Assembly: GCA_016709335.1 (NCBI GenBank)
Contig: JADJNC010000002.1
Span: 1-51,893, forward strand
Direction of reading: 5' to 3'
DNA: 51,893 bases
Origin: Candidatus Propionivibrio dominans
GTDB lineage: Bacteria > Pseudomonadota > Gammaproteobacteria > Burkholderiales > Rhodocyclaceae
A program made the translations under genes and the position numbers. Each line of letters opens with the position of its first letter. Position 1 is the stretch's first letter. Below the pieces are notes generated by a model, which saw nothing but the letters and a program-made list of their open reading frames with translations, was not told the origin of the DNA and did no database searches. Below are positions 39,151 to 47,648 of the stretch, in pieces.

Positions 39151-39683
39151 AGTTTTGTAGCCGAATATGCCCAACAAATTGGTTCGAGCAATCCGGTTCT
39201 CGGCCGCCGATTGCTCACTATGGGGGGGCTGATAGGCCGATGGGCCAGCTTGAGAGAACACATCAAAATCCAGAAAGCCCTGTGGTCGGCTCATCACTTG
39301 TTGAGCTTGGAATCCGGATCGCACAGTCGATTGCCCCTCCGGACCAAGGCCTCCTCCTCGATCACGTGCTAGTGCGGGGAAATGCCCGTTGCAAGTTGGT
39401 AAAACCGTATGATTTTCAGAGTTCGGTAAGCGTCCCCACATTGCCAAGCGCATGCGCCGACGCGAAACTCTCTGTCGGCGCAGGCGGCGGTGTGCGGCGG
39501 TGCGGCCAGAGGGCTCTTCCCGTCACTTTGAGCAACTCGTTGACCACCGAATCCAGGCCGCCATCAAGCTAATCAAGCCGACCTAACGTACCCGCAGTGC
39601 GCATCTTTACCCGTCCGGCGGCATCCCGTTTGGTCTTTGTGCGCTTTACGTAGCGGCGACATTACGAGACAGTTATCTCATAG
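39151..39683. other. Gene-free stretch before the IS element
   Basis: About 530 bases in which all six frames are short or overlap without any recognisable domain. A fragment near 39530-39585 (LSNSLTTESRPPSS and alternatives) could be decayed coding DNA, but I cannot assign it. Confidence 0.4.
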
Positions 39684-41190
39684 GCTGCTATTCATACTGC
39701 GTTAAGTAAATCGCGTTCGTGCCGTTAAGTCCTTCATTGTAGCCACGATGAAGGAGTGCGAGATGGAGTTGACCGAGGAATTTGAACGATATCTTGAGCA
39801 TGTCAGTGAAGGGCTGGGTCGATCGGAGCGAAAGGCTGGCCTGAAGAGCTATTGCGGAGGACTGATGTTGCCCTTGAAGCGCAAGAGTATGGAGCCCCTG
39901 GCGGCAGCGATCGATCCGCATCGCGTGCAAGCGCGTCACGAGTCGCTGCAACATTTCGTGTCGGACTCGCCGTGGTCGGACGAGCGTGTGCTCAGTCGAG
40001 TGCAAAGCTGGGTGATGCCGAAGATGCGCACTGAGCGGCAGAGGAGGGTGTTTCTGATCGCTGACGATACCGGCTTGCCTAAGGCCGGGACGCACTCGGT
40101 CGGCGTGGCGCGGCAGTATTGCGGCCAACTGGGCAAGACCGACAACTGCCAGGTCGCGGTCAGCCTGTCGATCGCGACAGCGGAAGCCAGCCTGCCGATC
40201 AAGTATCGGCTGTATCTGCCGGATACCTGGACCGATGACCCGAGCCGGTGCGAGGCAGCCGGCGTGCCCGAGGACATCGTATTCATGACCAAGCCGCAGA
40301 TCTCTTTGGCGCAGATTAGAGAAGCCAAAGCCGCTGGTCTTCCCGGTGATATCGTGGCGGCCGATGCCGGCTACGGTGATGACACGGAGTATCGTGACGG
40401 TATTACCGGATTGGGGCTGCTCTACGTGCTGGGCATCAAGCCGGGAACAACGGTCTGGGCTCCGGGTACCGGGCCGCTGCCGCCGAAGCCCTGGGTCGGT
40501 CGAGGCAAGAAGCCCACCCGTCTGCGCCGAGATGAGGCGCACTCGCCGGCCTCGGTCAAGGACGTAGCGATGTCGTTGCCGGCATCGGCCTATCGGAAAC
40601 TCACTTGGCGCGAGGGAACGAACACGAAACTGTCGTCCCGCTTTGCTACCGTCCGCGTTAGAGCGGCGCATCGGGACTACCAACTCGACATTCCACGCGA
40701 CGAGGAGTGGTTGCTGATCGAGTGGCCCACAGGCGAGCCCGAGCCAACGAAATACTTCCTCTCGACGCTGCCTGCGGACATCTCCCGCAAGGCACTGGTC
40801 GACGCCGTCAAGAGTCGCTGGCGCATCGAGCGCGATTATCAGGAACTCAAACAAGAGTTCGGCCTGGACAACTTCGAGGGGCGAAACTGGCGCGGCTTCC
40901 ATCACCACGCGACCCTGTGCATCGCCGCGTATGCCTTTCTGATTGGAAAACGTCTGGCCCAAGGTCAGGACACTAAAAAAAACGCCGTCTTCCGCACGTC
41001 ACCTGCCCTACCCGAAGGTTACACCCGGCGGCGCGCCGGTTCGACCTCAGCGCCATGTCTCTGATTCGATTTCGACTCTCCGCTGGTACATCGCCGCTGC
41101 ACTGGCTCAACGTCTGGTGTGCTGCCCCTGCTGCGGATGCCAGCCGGAAGCCAAACGACGTAGGTAACACAGTATGACTATCCAGCAAGT
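39684..41190 (+). mobile_element. IS701-family insertion sequence
   Basis: The transposase gene is bracketed by imperfect inverted ends: TTCATACTGCGTTAAGTA on the left (about 39691-39708), and on the right, read in reverse, GTCATACTGTGTTACCTA (about 41161-41178). GCTG lies just outside each at similar distance. Total length is about 1.5 kb, usual for the family. I could not define the exact target duplication. It sits between the CzcE-like promoter side and the EamA transporter. Confidence 0.7.
39763..41167 (+). pseudogene. tnpA: IS701-family transposase, frameshift near C terminus
   Basis: Start 39763 (MELTEEFERYLEHV) has AAGGAG just upstream. The DDE core is clear: first Asp in FLIADDTGLPKAGTHSVGVA, then ARQYCGQLGKTDNCQVAVS, second Asp in DIVAADAGYGDD, and Glu in WRIERDYQELKQEFGLDNFE with the GFHHHATLCIAAYAFL motif. 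The frame leaves the family pattern in an A8 run at about 40975; removing one A resumes KTPSSARHLPYPKVTPGG and ISTLRWYIAAALAQRLVCC, ending at 41167 as other IS701 enzymes do. So the element is probably inactive unless the extra A is a sequence error or is bypassed by slippage on the A run. Confidence 0.85.
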
Positions 41191-41257
41191 AGCAGTCATT
41201 GGTCGTTTGGGAGTTCCTCGCTTATCATTGACTTATTGCTGCTTGAAGGCTGAAAAC

Positions 41258-42313
41258 ATGAATTTGAAGGAAGGTTTTTCCAAACCCGGCGTGCCTGCAG
41301 CACTCGGAGCCGCCCTATTGTTCGGCGCGGGAACACCGCTCTCGAAATGGCTGCTCGATGTGGTGAGTCCGTGGTTGTTGGCAGGCTTGCTCTATTTTGG
41401 CTCAGGGGTTGGACTGGCACTGTATCGTCGCATGATCTGCGCACCAGCCGTTCGCCTTCCTCGAAATGAAATGTCTTGGTTTGCCGCAGCAATTATGGCG
41501 GGCGGCATCTTCGCTCCTGTGTTGCTGATGATCGGCCTGACCAGCATGCCAGCGTCGGATGCCTCACTCTTGCTAAATGCCGAAGGCTTCTTTACCGCGC
41601 TGCTTGCATGGTTCGCTTTCAAGGAAAATTTCGACCGACGAATTGCTCTGGGGATGGTGGCCATCGTGGCAGGTGCGGTCGTCCTGAACTGGCCGGGAGA
41701 AGCACGGTTCGATGGGTTGTGGCCGCCGCTGGCTATCCTTGGTGCCTGCTTGGCTTGGGGTATAGACAACAATCTGACGCGCAAAATCTCGCTTACGGAT
41801 GCAACGTGGATTGCCTCTGTGAAAGGTCTGGTATCCGGTGCTGTAAATTTGATACTAGCCTTCTCGCTAGGCGCTTCCATTCCAGCACTTCCCAACTTGG
41901 CTGGTGCAATGGTGGTGGGTTTTCTTGCCTATGGCGTGAGTTTAGCTCTATTCGTAGTTGGCTTGCGTCACCTTGGCACCGCACGCACAGGAGCTTACTT
42001 CTCGGTCGCGCCGTTCTTCGGCGCCTTACTGGCCTTGCTGATGGGTGAGCCCGTAACGGCGCCGCTACTTTTGGCAGGTGCCTTGATGGCGCTAGGTACC
42101 TGGTTGCATCTAACAGAACATCATGAACACGAACATGCCCACGAAGCAGCGAGGCATGATCATGAACACATTCACGACAAGCATCACCAGCATGAGCATG
42201 ACGATGCGGAGGCAGTTGGTAACAAACATCACCATGTGCACTGGCATCATCCGACGACGCATAAACATCCGCACTTTCCAGACTCTCACCACCGGCAGCA
42301 CATTCACTGTTAG
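41258..42313 (+). CDS. EamA/DMT-family transporter with His-rich C-terminal tail
   Basis: A 351-residue membrane protein with ten helices in two EamA repeats (AALGAALLFGAGTPLSKWLL; FAAAIMAGGIFAPVLLMIGL; AMVVGFLAYGVSLALFVVGL; LLAGALMALGTWLHL). The last 63 residues are a cytosolic tail of His, Asp and Glu (HHEHEHAHEAARHDHEHIHD and onward), ending HIHC, with over 20 histidines. Tails like this are known on metal transporters and would bind Co, Ni, Zn or Cu. Substrate is unknown; metal or metal-complex export fits the island. ATG 41258 follows TTGAAGGCTG. The IS element ends about 70 bases upstream and may have cut its native promoter. Confidence 0.85.
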   Translation: MNLKEGFSKPGVPAALGAALLFGAGTPLSKWLLDVVSPWLLAGLLYFGSGVGLALYRRMICAPAVRLPRNEMSWFAAAIMAGGIFAPVLLMIGLTSMPASDASLLLNAEGFFTALLAWFAFKENFDRRIALGMVAIVAGAVVLNWPGEARFDGLWPPLAILGACLAWGIDNNLTRKISLTDATWIASVKGLVSGAVNLILAFSLGASIPALPNLAGAMVVGFLAYGVSLALFVVGLRHLGTARTGAYFSVAPFFGALLALLMGEPVTAPLLLAGALMALGTWLHLTEHHEHEHAHEAARHDHEHIHDKHHQHEHDDAEAVGNKHHHVHWHHPTTHKHPHFPDSHHRQHIHC

Positions 42314-43354
42314 TGGCAGAAATTTGCGTGAGGCTAACAGTTCCGTTACCGCAACCTATAACCGATGCCGGAGATTAAGCAGTCAGTCGATTTTCATATG
42401 ACAGCAGGCCGTATAGGGTCGCTATGTAAAGCTTTGTGCATAGCGGTCACTATGCATAGATATCAACTAGCGATAGATCGTGCAGTCCAGAACGGTTCGA
42501 CTCATACCACACAAAGCGGTTCTTGGTGAAGTTGGTCGGAATTGTTCTAGCCATGGTTTTGGGAGTAGAGCTCCGTTGAGGCTTCACTTCTGGGGGCCGT
42601 CATGGGGGAAACCCGTTTATCTAGTCTTGCGCGCATCGACTGACTGACAAAGGGCCCATCGCACCAGCACCGGACTTCGCGGCGCCATATTCGAAACGCA
42701 GGCCGGATTTACAGCAAGCACCGGGATGCGGATACCGGCGCTAAAGCCTTGCAATGCTGCCGTTTAATTTTTCACATTGACGGACCGCTGAGGGTCGATA
42801 GGGTGAGTAGCGTTTTTCGGTAAGCCGCCGCTCAGATTCGCTGACTCCGATTTTTCAACCGAAAAGGCCGAACGGCGGCAATGCGCCAAGGTGCAGTCGT
42901 CCAAGCAGCATGCCTTGGATGGCAGCTCAGGCCGAAGAGTGTGAATTGGCCTTTCGGCAGTTTTCAGGGTACGGCCGCCGCTTGAAAGGTTGCTTTCCGG
43001 AATCATCGAGCAATGGCAGGTTGCTATCAGATGACATCAGCGTGGTCAGGATGAGGAATTTGGGTGGTCAGTTGTGATGTGCAACAGTGGCCAACTGAAG
43101 CGATATTCCGCACAACGGGGGGCTGACTCGAGGCGGCGTATGGTCTGCGAACGTCTCAAGGTGGCTTGCCTGTTGCTGTCCGCGGCGCATTCATCAGCCA
43201 AATCCCCTGACCTCCCAGGCGCTTGCGGGTGGCAATCCAGATCGCTGGCTTGAGCCCGGATAAGCCCTGCACAATACTGCAAGGGCTTTCTGTGGACATC
43301 GTGTCTGCACAGCCTTCATCGGCGACCCCGGTCGCCCTGAAGTCCAGCCCTGCT
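42314..43354. other. Cargo-backbone junction without a supportable gene
   Basis: About 1 kb with only short overlapping frames, the longest 80 residues on the minus strand at 42764-43006 with no recognisable domain. The sequence has many short local repeats (GGCCGAA- and GCCGCC-rich) and resembles intergenic filler. I see no att-type direct repeat, tRNA or transposase. The high-GC backbone resumes near 43.1 kb. Confidence 0.45.
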
Positions 43355-43650
43355 GGCGTCGCAGTCGTTACCTGCCTCAAGGATACCCGGCTTCGATCGG
43401 GTCCGGCCGTGTCCTTGGCCGTGCGTCTTGTTCAGCCACCCGGCTGAATGCTGTGTCCTGCCGGGCGACCTTCGGGTCGATCGGCACCGAGCGAAGGCCC
43501 CGTTCGCGAGAACCGTGGGCCTTCATGCTGCACGTGCCGCCTGGCACGTCGCCGAGTCGCTCTGCCGTCCACGGCGGAGCATCCCGAACGGGGAACCCCA
43601 AGTTCCCCGCCAGGGATGGGTGTTCCCTTTCATTCCTGAAGGAGAACACC
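43355..43650 (+). ncRNA. Structured leader RNA (radC-motif-like), long form
   Basis: Starts with GGCGTCGCAGTCGTTACC (43355-43372), followed by about 207 bases of hairpins, for example CCGGGCGACC-TTC-GGGTCG and CGTGCC-GCCT-GGCACG. The terminal module is CATCCC (43580-43585) with GGGATG (43613-43618) around GGGGAAC/GTTCCCC, then GGTGTTC (43619-43625) with GAACACC (43644-43650), the latter containing part of the Shine-Dalgarno and abutting the ATG at 43651. The length of the middle arm matches the leader at 7756 within 2 bases. Confidence 0.65.
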
Positions 43651-43827
43651 ATGTTCGCAATCCCTGTAACGAGAGAGTCGCGCCCGGTCGCCGTGCTGCT
43701 GGGAGGCTCCGGACATGCCCGGACGCCCGCTGATCGCACGCCCGCCGTACCGGCGTTGCTGAAGCTGCAGCCCAACGCCCCCGGGCGTTCCGGCTGCGCT
43801 TCCGAGTACCGCGCGGCAGGAGGCTGA
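43651..43827 (+). CDS. Small hypothetical island protein
   Basis: A 58-residue protein (MFAIPVTRESRPVAVLLGGS at its start) following GGAGAACACC in the leader hairpin. Rich in Pro, Ala and Arg, no known domain. Because the elaborate leader ends exactly at its ATG, translation from here seems real. Its stop is 2 bases before the next start and GGAGG lies in its last codons, so the two are coupled. Confidence 0.6.
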   Translation: MFAIPVTRESRPVAVLLGGSGHARTPADRTPAVPALLKLQPNAPGRSGCASEYRAAGG

Positions 43828-43829
43828 TC

Positions 43830-44054
43830 ATGCCGATCAGCCTCTACCGCCGGCGCATTGCCGCCACTGTGACCCAACTGGCCAAGGACGATCCGTCTCT
43901 GGTCAAGGAGGTAATCGCCCGCTTGCGAGAGTCGGGCGAGATCGAAGCCGACGATCTGGTCTACCTGGACCGGATCGCCGACCGCTGGATGAAGATTGCC
44001 GAGGACAACGGCAGGCAGGCCGCATCAACGCACCCGCGTCAAGCGCGCGGGTAG
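43830..44054 (+). CDS. Small hypothetical island protein
   Basis: A 74-residue, highly charged helical protein (ATVTQLAKDDPSLVKEVIAR; ESGEIEADDLVYLDRIADRW). GGAGG lies 5-9 bases before ATG 43830. Tandem with the preceding 58-residue gene and convergent with a minus-strand gene, whose end it overlaps by 30 bases. No family recognised; conserved-looking small cytoplasmic protein. Confidence 0.62.
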   Translation: MPISLYRRRIAATVTQLAKDDPSLVKEVIARLRESGEIEADDLVYLDRIADRWMKIAEDNGRQAASTHPRQARG

Positions 44055-44255
44055 CGCAATGCCCCTGGCCTTCGCCATTGCCGCAGCGATCCTTTCCAGC
44101 AGATCGGGACGTTCATCGTTCAGCGTATCGGCCCATCGGGCCAATGCCTGGTCGATGTCGTCCTGTGTTCGCGCCCCGTCGAAGTCGAGACCGAGTTTTC
44201 GGAAGGCCTCGATTTCGTCGGGCGTGAACCGTAGTGCATTGCCTGCACGCAGCAT
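44025..44255 (-). CDS. Small hypothetical protein, paralogue of 46290-46505
   Basis: A 76-residue protein (MLRAGNALRFTPDEIEAFRK at its start) made of two or three helices (DDIDQALARWADTLNDERPD; LLERIAAAMAKARG). It is clearly related to the product of 46290-46505, which begins MIRLGSQIRLTRREVERFRK. AGGTG lies upstream of ATG 44255. It is transcribed against its neighbours. Function unknown; the shape (short basic, then a helix with a regular DDxD) could be a small regulator. Confidence 0.62.
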   Translation of the reverse strand: MLRAGNALRFTPDEIEAFRKLGLDFDGARTQDDIDQALARWADTLNDERPDLLERIAAAMAKARGIALPARLTRVR

Positions 44256-44318
44256 GGTGTGGACACCTCTTGACCTGTGAGCGTTTAGCTTAGCAGCGCC
44301 GCAGATCCGTGCAACCCC

Positions 44319-44381
44319 GGGGAGTCCACCGCATCCCCGACCAGGGACAGGTGTTCCCTCTGTTCGTCTTTGGAGAACATC
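44319..44381 (+). ncRNA. Structured leader RNA (radC-motif-like), short form
   Basis: GGGGA/TCCCC hairpin (44319-44338), then GGTGTTC (44350-44356) pairing with GAACATC (44375-44381) by six Watson-Crick pairs and one G-U. The 3' arm holds GGAGA of the ribosome site and touches the ATG at 44382. The long 5' arm and the GTCGTTACC box are not seen. Confidence 0.6.
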
Positions 44382-44897
44382 ATGTCCCTTGAGAAACCCC
44401 GTCCTCGCCCCCGGCGCTCCGGTATCGAGTCCGAGGAAGAGCGTACCTGGGTCGGCTTCTATCGGCGCGTCGGCCGTGATCCGGCCATCGCAACGGAAGT
44501 CATGGCCCAGCTCGAGTCCGATCCCGAAATGAAGCGTACCCATCTGGCGCTGTACCTGTGCTGCAAGGAATCGCTGCGTCAGCACAAGGCCCGCCAGACA
44601 CGCAACAAGCGGATCGGTCAGTTCGTCCGCTGGCTCTGCCACGGCCTGTTCGTCAGGCCGCTGCACAGTCTGCAGAAGGGGCTGCGTCACGGCAGCGACA
44701 TCGCCGTCGAATGCTTGCCCGAAGTGGTCAAGGAACCGGCCGTGGCCCAAGTGCGCCGCCTGGCTCGGGAAACCGAGTTCAATACGGCACACACGGCCTT
44801 CGAGCAACAGGCGGCCCAGCCTACGGGCGAGCCGTTACCAGCATCCACTGAAGCCCAGGCCTCGCCCAGCGCAAAAACAACGCGCTCGGCCGCCTGA
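44382..44897 (+). CDS. Hypothetical basic island protein
   Basis: A 171-residue protein, basic and helical (RTWVGFYRRVGRDPAIATEV; HLALYLCCKESLRQHKARQT; FVRWLCHGLFVRPLHSLQKG), with an Ala/Pro/Ser-rich tail. No membrane helix, signal or known domain. Its start is set by the leader hairpin, which places GGAGA 6 bases before ATG 44382. It stands between two short genes of the right backbone and probably belongs to the element's maintenance set. Confidence 0.65.
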   Translation: MSLEKPRPRPRRSGIESEEERTWVGFYRRVGRDPAIATEVMAQLESDPEMKRTHLALYLCCKESLRQHKARQTRNKRIGQFVRWLCHGLFVRPLHSLQKGLRHGSDIAVECLPEVVKEPAVAQVRRLARETEFNTAHTAFEQQAAQPTGEPLPASTEAQASPSAKTTRSAA

Positions 44898-45181
44898 CCC
44901 GAGAAGCGCCGAGCCATCACCGGCCCGGCCCGTGATGCGGCGGCACCGGCCGTCGCATCTGGATCGCCGAACGCCCACGCCCGCTGCTCACCCAGCGGCG
45001 CGTGCGGTGCTCGCACCGATCCCCGCACACCACATCGAGTGCCCCGGAACGCCGGCAAGGCGACTTCACGGGGCACCCACACCTGCCCGCCTCGCCATCT
45101 GCGCGCGTCGGGCCAAACCCCGCCCGCCGTTCTGCCCGTGGCATGCCGGCCCATTTTTTTAGCAATGAAAGGAATCCATCG

Positions 45182-45424
45182 ATGAGAAGCGCTATTGAAA
45201 TCCTGAATGCCATCGAAGCGCGCGCGCAACGCGCAATCGTCCAAGAGCTTCGCCTCATGAAGAAGGAGGTCCTGCAACTGCGCCCTTCCCTGAGCCCGCA
45301 AGACCAGGACCACGCCGACGCCCTGCTGCTGAAGCTGGGTCGCCTGGAGTCCGACCAAGTGATTCGGACCGCCAATGCCGGCGTCCTGGAGCAAGGATTC
45401 CAGGCAGTGGCGCAGGCAGCCTGA
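45182..45424 (+). CDS. Small helical hypothetical protein
   Basis: An 80-residue protein, almost wholly helical (AIEARAQRAIVQELRLMKKE; ALLLKLGRLESDQVIRTANA). AAAGGAA lies before ATG 45182. No family recognised. The preceding 284 bases (44898-45181) hold no gene I can support, only GC-rich DNA with a GGGCC/GGCCC inverted pair before a T7 run near 45160. Confidence 0.6.
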   Translation: MRSAIEILNAIEARAQRAIVQELRLMKKEVLQLRPSLSPQDQDHADALLLKLGRLESDQVIRTANAGVLEQGFQAVAQAA

Positions 45425-45477
45425 ATCGCGGCGACACCACCGGCGATTCGCCCGCCGGCTCGCCAGACATCCAACAA

Positions 45478-45536
45478 CCCCGTGGGGCTCACGCCCGACG
45501 GGGTGGGGTTCCACGATGTTTCGAGAGGAACCCGAT
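45478..45536 (+). ncRNA. Structured leader RNA (radC-motif-like), short form
   Basis: CCCCGT (45478-45483) pairs with ACGGGG (45498-45503) around a GGGC/GCCC inner stem. Then GGGTTCC (45506-45512) pairs perfectly with GGAACCC (45527-45533), which includes the AGAGGAA ribosome site before ATG 45537. The sequence differs from the other leaders, but the plan is the same. Confidence 0.6.
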
Positions 45537-46208
45537 ATGAACAAGGTGAGTATCATTGCGGCGCAACAGCGCTACGTGATCGAATGCGGCGAGGGCTATA
45601 CCTGCCTCGGCTTCGCCAATGCACGGTACCATGCCAACCAGATCGCCAGCAAGCTGAGCCGTGCCAACCTGGCATTCACGGACGAGGACTACGCGACCCT
45701 CGCCGGCTACGATAAGTACCTGAAAGCCATCCAGGCCTGGAGCCAGTCGCCCTTGACGCGCACGACCTACTTCGATCCCAGTACGGATGCCAAGGCCGCC
45801 AGGGTCCTGGAATCCTGCCGCACGCACGAACGAAAGGTCCGCCTGATCCTCGGTGATACCAGCACCGGCGAACCCTGGCTGGAGGAACACGATGTCGTCG
45901 GCCGGATCGGCCGCTCGACGGGGAGCCTGAAGGTCCCCTTGCTGATCGAGCCGGGCGAGCATGGCGGCTGCGCCATCCTGTGCGCCTGCCTCCTTGCCAT
46001 CGTGAATTGGGAATCGGGCGACTTTCTCTATCGCCATGCCGCCTACCGCGAAGCCGACTTGAGCATCAAGCCTTCGGGCGGCGCCGACCGGTCATGGAAC
46101 GTTCTGCGGCGCGAAGAAGTCGTCGCCAGTTTCCGGGACATCGGCAAGGCCGGCGCCTACCTCGCCTTCATGCGTGGCGCGACGATCGAGCCGCGTGTCT
46201 TCCAGTGA
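45537..46208 (+). CDS. Hypothetical conserved-type island protein
   Basis: A 223-residue soluble protein of mixed alpha/beta character (QRYVIECGEGYTCLGFANAR; STGEPWLEEHDVVGRIGRST; GDFLYRHAAYREADLSIKPS). No membrane segment or recognisable motif. The start at 45537 is set by the leader hairpin; an ATG at 45516 lies inside the hairpin and is less likely. It is one of several uncharacterised genes that fill the right backbone. Confidence 0.68.
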   Translation: MNKVSIIAAQQRYVIECGEGYTCLGFANARYHANQIASKLSRANLAFTDEDYATLAGYDKYLKAIQAWSQSPLTRTTYFDPSTDAKAARVLESCRTHERKVRLILGDTSTGEPWLEEHDVVGRIGRSTGSLKVPLLIEPGEHGGCAILCACLLAIVNWESGDFLYRHAAYREADLSIKPSGGADRSWNVLRREEVVASFRDIGKAGAYLAFMRGATIEPRVFQ

Positions 46209-46289
46209 CTTCGAGGGCAGTAACCGGTGGAGCAACGCATCCCCGGCAGAAACGCTGGGGAGGCGGTTGCTCGCAGAAACCCGACCGCG

Positions 46290-46505
46290 CTACGCCGCCA
46301 GGCGGCACTGGGCGTATTCGCGGTCAATGAGCCAGTGCAGGAACTGGGTGTCCTTGGAGACGCCCCAGTAGTGCGCCTTGCATCGGGCGATGTAGGCGTC
46401 CAGGTCGTCGAGCGTGCGGATGTCCACCGGCTCGATGTCGGTGATCTTCCGGAAGCGCTCGACCTCCCGGCGAGTGAGTCGAATTTGCGAGCCGAGGCGG
46501 ATCAT
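46290..46505 (-). CDS. Small hypothetical protein, paralogue of 44025-44255
   Basis: A 71-residue protein (MIRLGSQIRLTRREVERFRK, then DIEPVDIRTLDDLDAYIARC) resembling the product of 44025-44255 through the first 45 residues, with a different C terminus (SKDTQFLHWLIDREYAQCRL). No clear ribosome site. Minus strand within plus-strand genes, like its paralogue. DNA from 46506 to 46842 holds no supportable gene. Confidence 0.58.
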   Translation of the reverse strand: MIRLGSQIRLTRREVERFRKITDIEPVDIRTLDDLDAYIARCKAHYWGVSKDTQFLHWLIDREYAQCRLAA

Positions 46506-46842
46506 CGTCGTTCTACGTGAAGGGTTGAGCCTTCATCTTGATCAAATTTTTCAGGCTTGTCGCGGGTTTTACGGCGGTCACGCAAAAAATTTATGCAGTG
46601 CCAATTGGCTGACATCCTGGTCACACTGGAGTGCAAGTAGGCCCTTTTGTCCAAGCCGGCGGCACCGTTCCGCCGCAGAAAGCGATCGGCACGCCGTCAT
46701 CACCAACGCCATTCGCAAGCCCGTCGAATTCCGGCCGCTTGAACCTTGCGTCCTCTGCATCCCCTTGAATCCAGCCTACTGATGTCGGAAACTGACTGGG
46801 CTTACATGCATTCCTTTGTGGAATGTAATCCGGCCCCGAGCC

Positions 46843-46968
46843 GGCGTCGCAGTCGTTACCTGCCTCATTCAATGTGCCGACCCAGGTCCGCACATTCATC
46901 CCAAGCGGGGACCTCGTCCCCTTTGGGATCGGCGTTCCCGCTTTTCTTGTTTTATAGAGGAGAACGCC
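46843..46968 (+). ncRNA. Structured leader RNA of radC (radC-motif-like)
   Basis: GGCGTCGCAGTCGTTACC box (46843-46860), then after 38 bases ATCCCAA (46898-46904) pairing with TTGGGAT (46923-46929) around GGGGAC/GTCCCC, then GGCGTTC (46931-46937) with GAACGCC (46962-46968), which ends at the ATG. The AGAGGAGA ribosome site lies at the base of the second stem. A radC gene directly downstream fits the described radC RNA motif, known upstream of radC, DNA methylase and antirestriction genes. Confidence 0.7.
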
Positions 46969-47550
46969 ATGAATCTATCCGCCTTGTCCCGCGCCGATCT
47001 GGTCCGCGAATTACTCTCGCCCCTGGTTTGCGCGTCGGGTGCCAACCCTTTGCACGTCAGCGAGGCCGTCGCGCAAATGGGCCTGCTCGGCACCACCGAT
47101 ACCGTTCTCGCCCATCGCCTGGGCATTGCCCGCGAACTGCTGCTGCGCGACCTGCGTGAGCAGATGCGCAGCGGCCCGCTGATGACCTCACCGCAAGTCC
47201 TGCGCGATTGGCTGCGGCTTTATTGCGCTGGGCTCGAGCATGAGGTGTTCCTGGCGCTCTACCTGGACGCCCAGCATCGCCTGATCGAAGTCGAGGAGTT
47301 GTTCCGAGGGACGTTGACCCAGACCTCCGTCTATCCTCGGGAACTGGTCAAGGGGGCGCTCGTCCGTAACGCCTCCGCGCTGGCCGTTGCGCACAACCAT
47401 CCCTCAGGGGAAGCCGAGCCCTCGCGCGCCGACGAGTTGCTGACACAGACCCTGAAGTCGGCGCTGAGCCTGGTGGATGTGCGGGTAATCGACCATTTTG
47501 TCGTCGCCGGCGATAGAGTGGTCTCTTTTGCCGAACGCGGGCTGGTGTAA
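46969..47550 (+). CDS. radC: RadC-family JAMM-domain protein
   Basis: A 193-residue RadC-like protein. The JAMM zinc motif is complete: His142-Asn-His144, Ser152 and Asp155 ([17 protein letters not shown]), after the conserved [20 protein letters not shown] and [20 protein letters not shown] strands. RadC proteins are metal-dependent hydrolase-like proteins; many copies sit on plasmids and integrative elements, with an unknown DNA-related role. The N-terminal helix-hairpin-helix of chromosomal RadC seems replaced by an unrelated helical segment. ATG 46969 directly follows the leader hairpin. Confidence 0.9.
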   Translation: MNLSALSRADLVRELLSPLVCASGANPLHVSEAVAQMGLLGTTDTVLAHRLGIARELLLRDLREQMRSGPLMTSPQVLRDWLRLYCAGLEHEVFLALYLDAQHRLIEVEELFRGTLTQTSVYPRELVKGALVRNASALAVAHNHPSGEAEPSRADELLTQTLKSALSLVDVRVIDHFVVAGDRVVSFAERGLV

Positions 47551-47648
47551 CGCCATGCGCCGCCGGCCAACCGCGACGCGTCCGATGCTCAAAGGCATGC
47601 CCGCTTCATTGGGTCGGGTCGTCTTTTCTGTCGCATGAGGGGATCGTC

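Noticed and set aside
39688..40962. Minus-strand frame of 424 codons across the IS element
   Set aside because: Shadow of the IS701 transposase, whose DDE motifs are on the plus strand.
42764..43006. 80-codon minus-strand frame in the cargo-backbone junction
   Set aside because: No domain, no ribosome site, and the local DNA is repeat-like filler; not enough to call a gene.
46811..46835. GAATGTAATCC near the radC leader as another copper box
   Set aside because: Only a half-site, in the backbone, with no copper gene behind it; likely chance.
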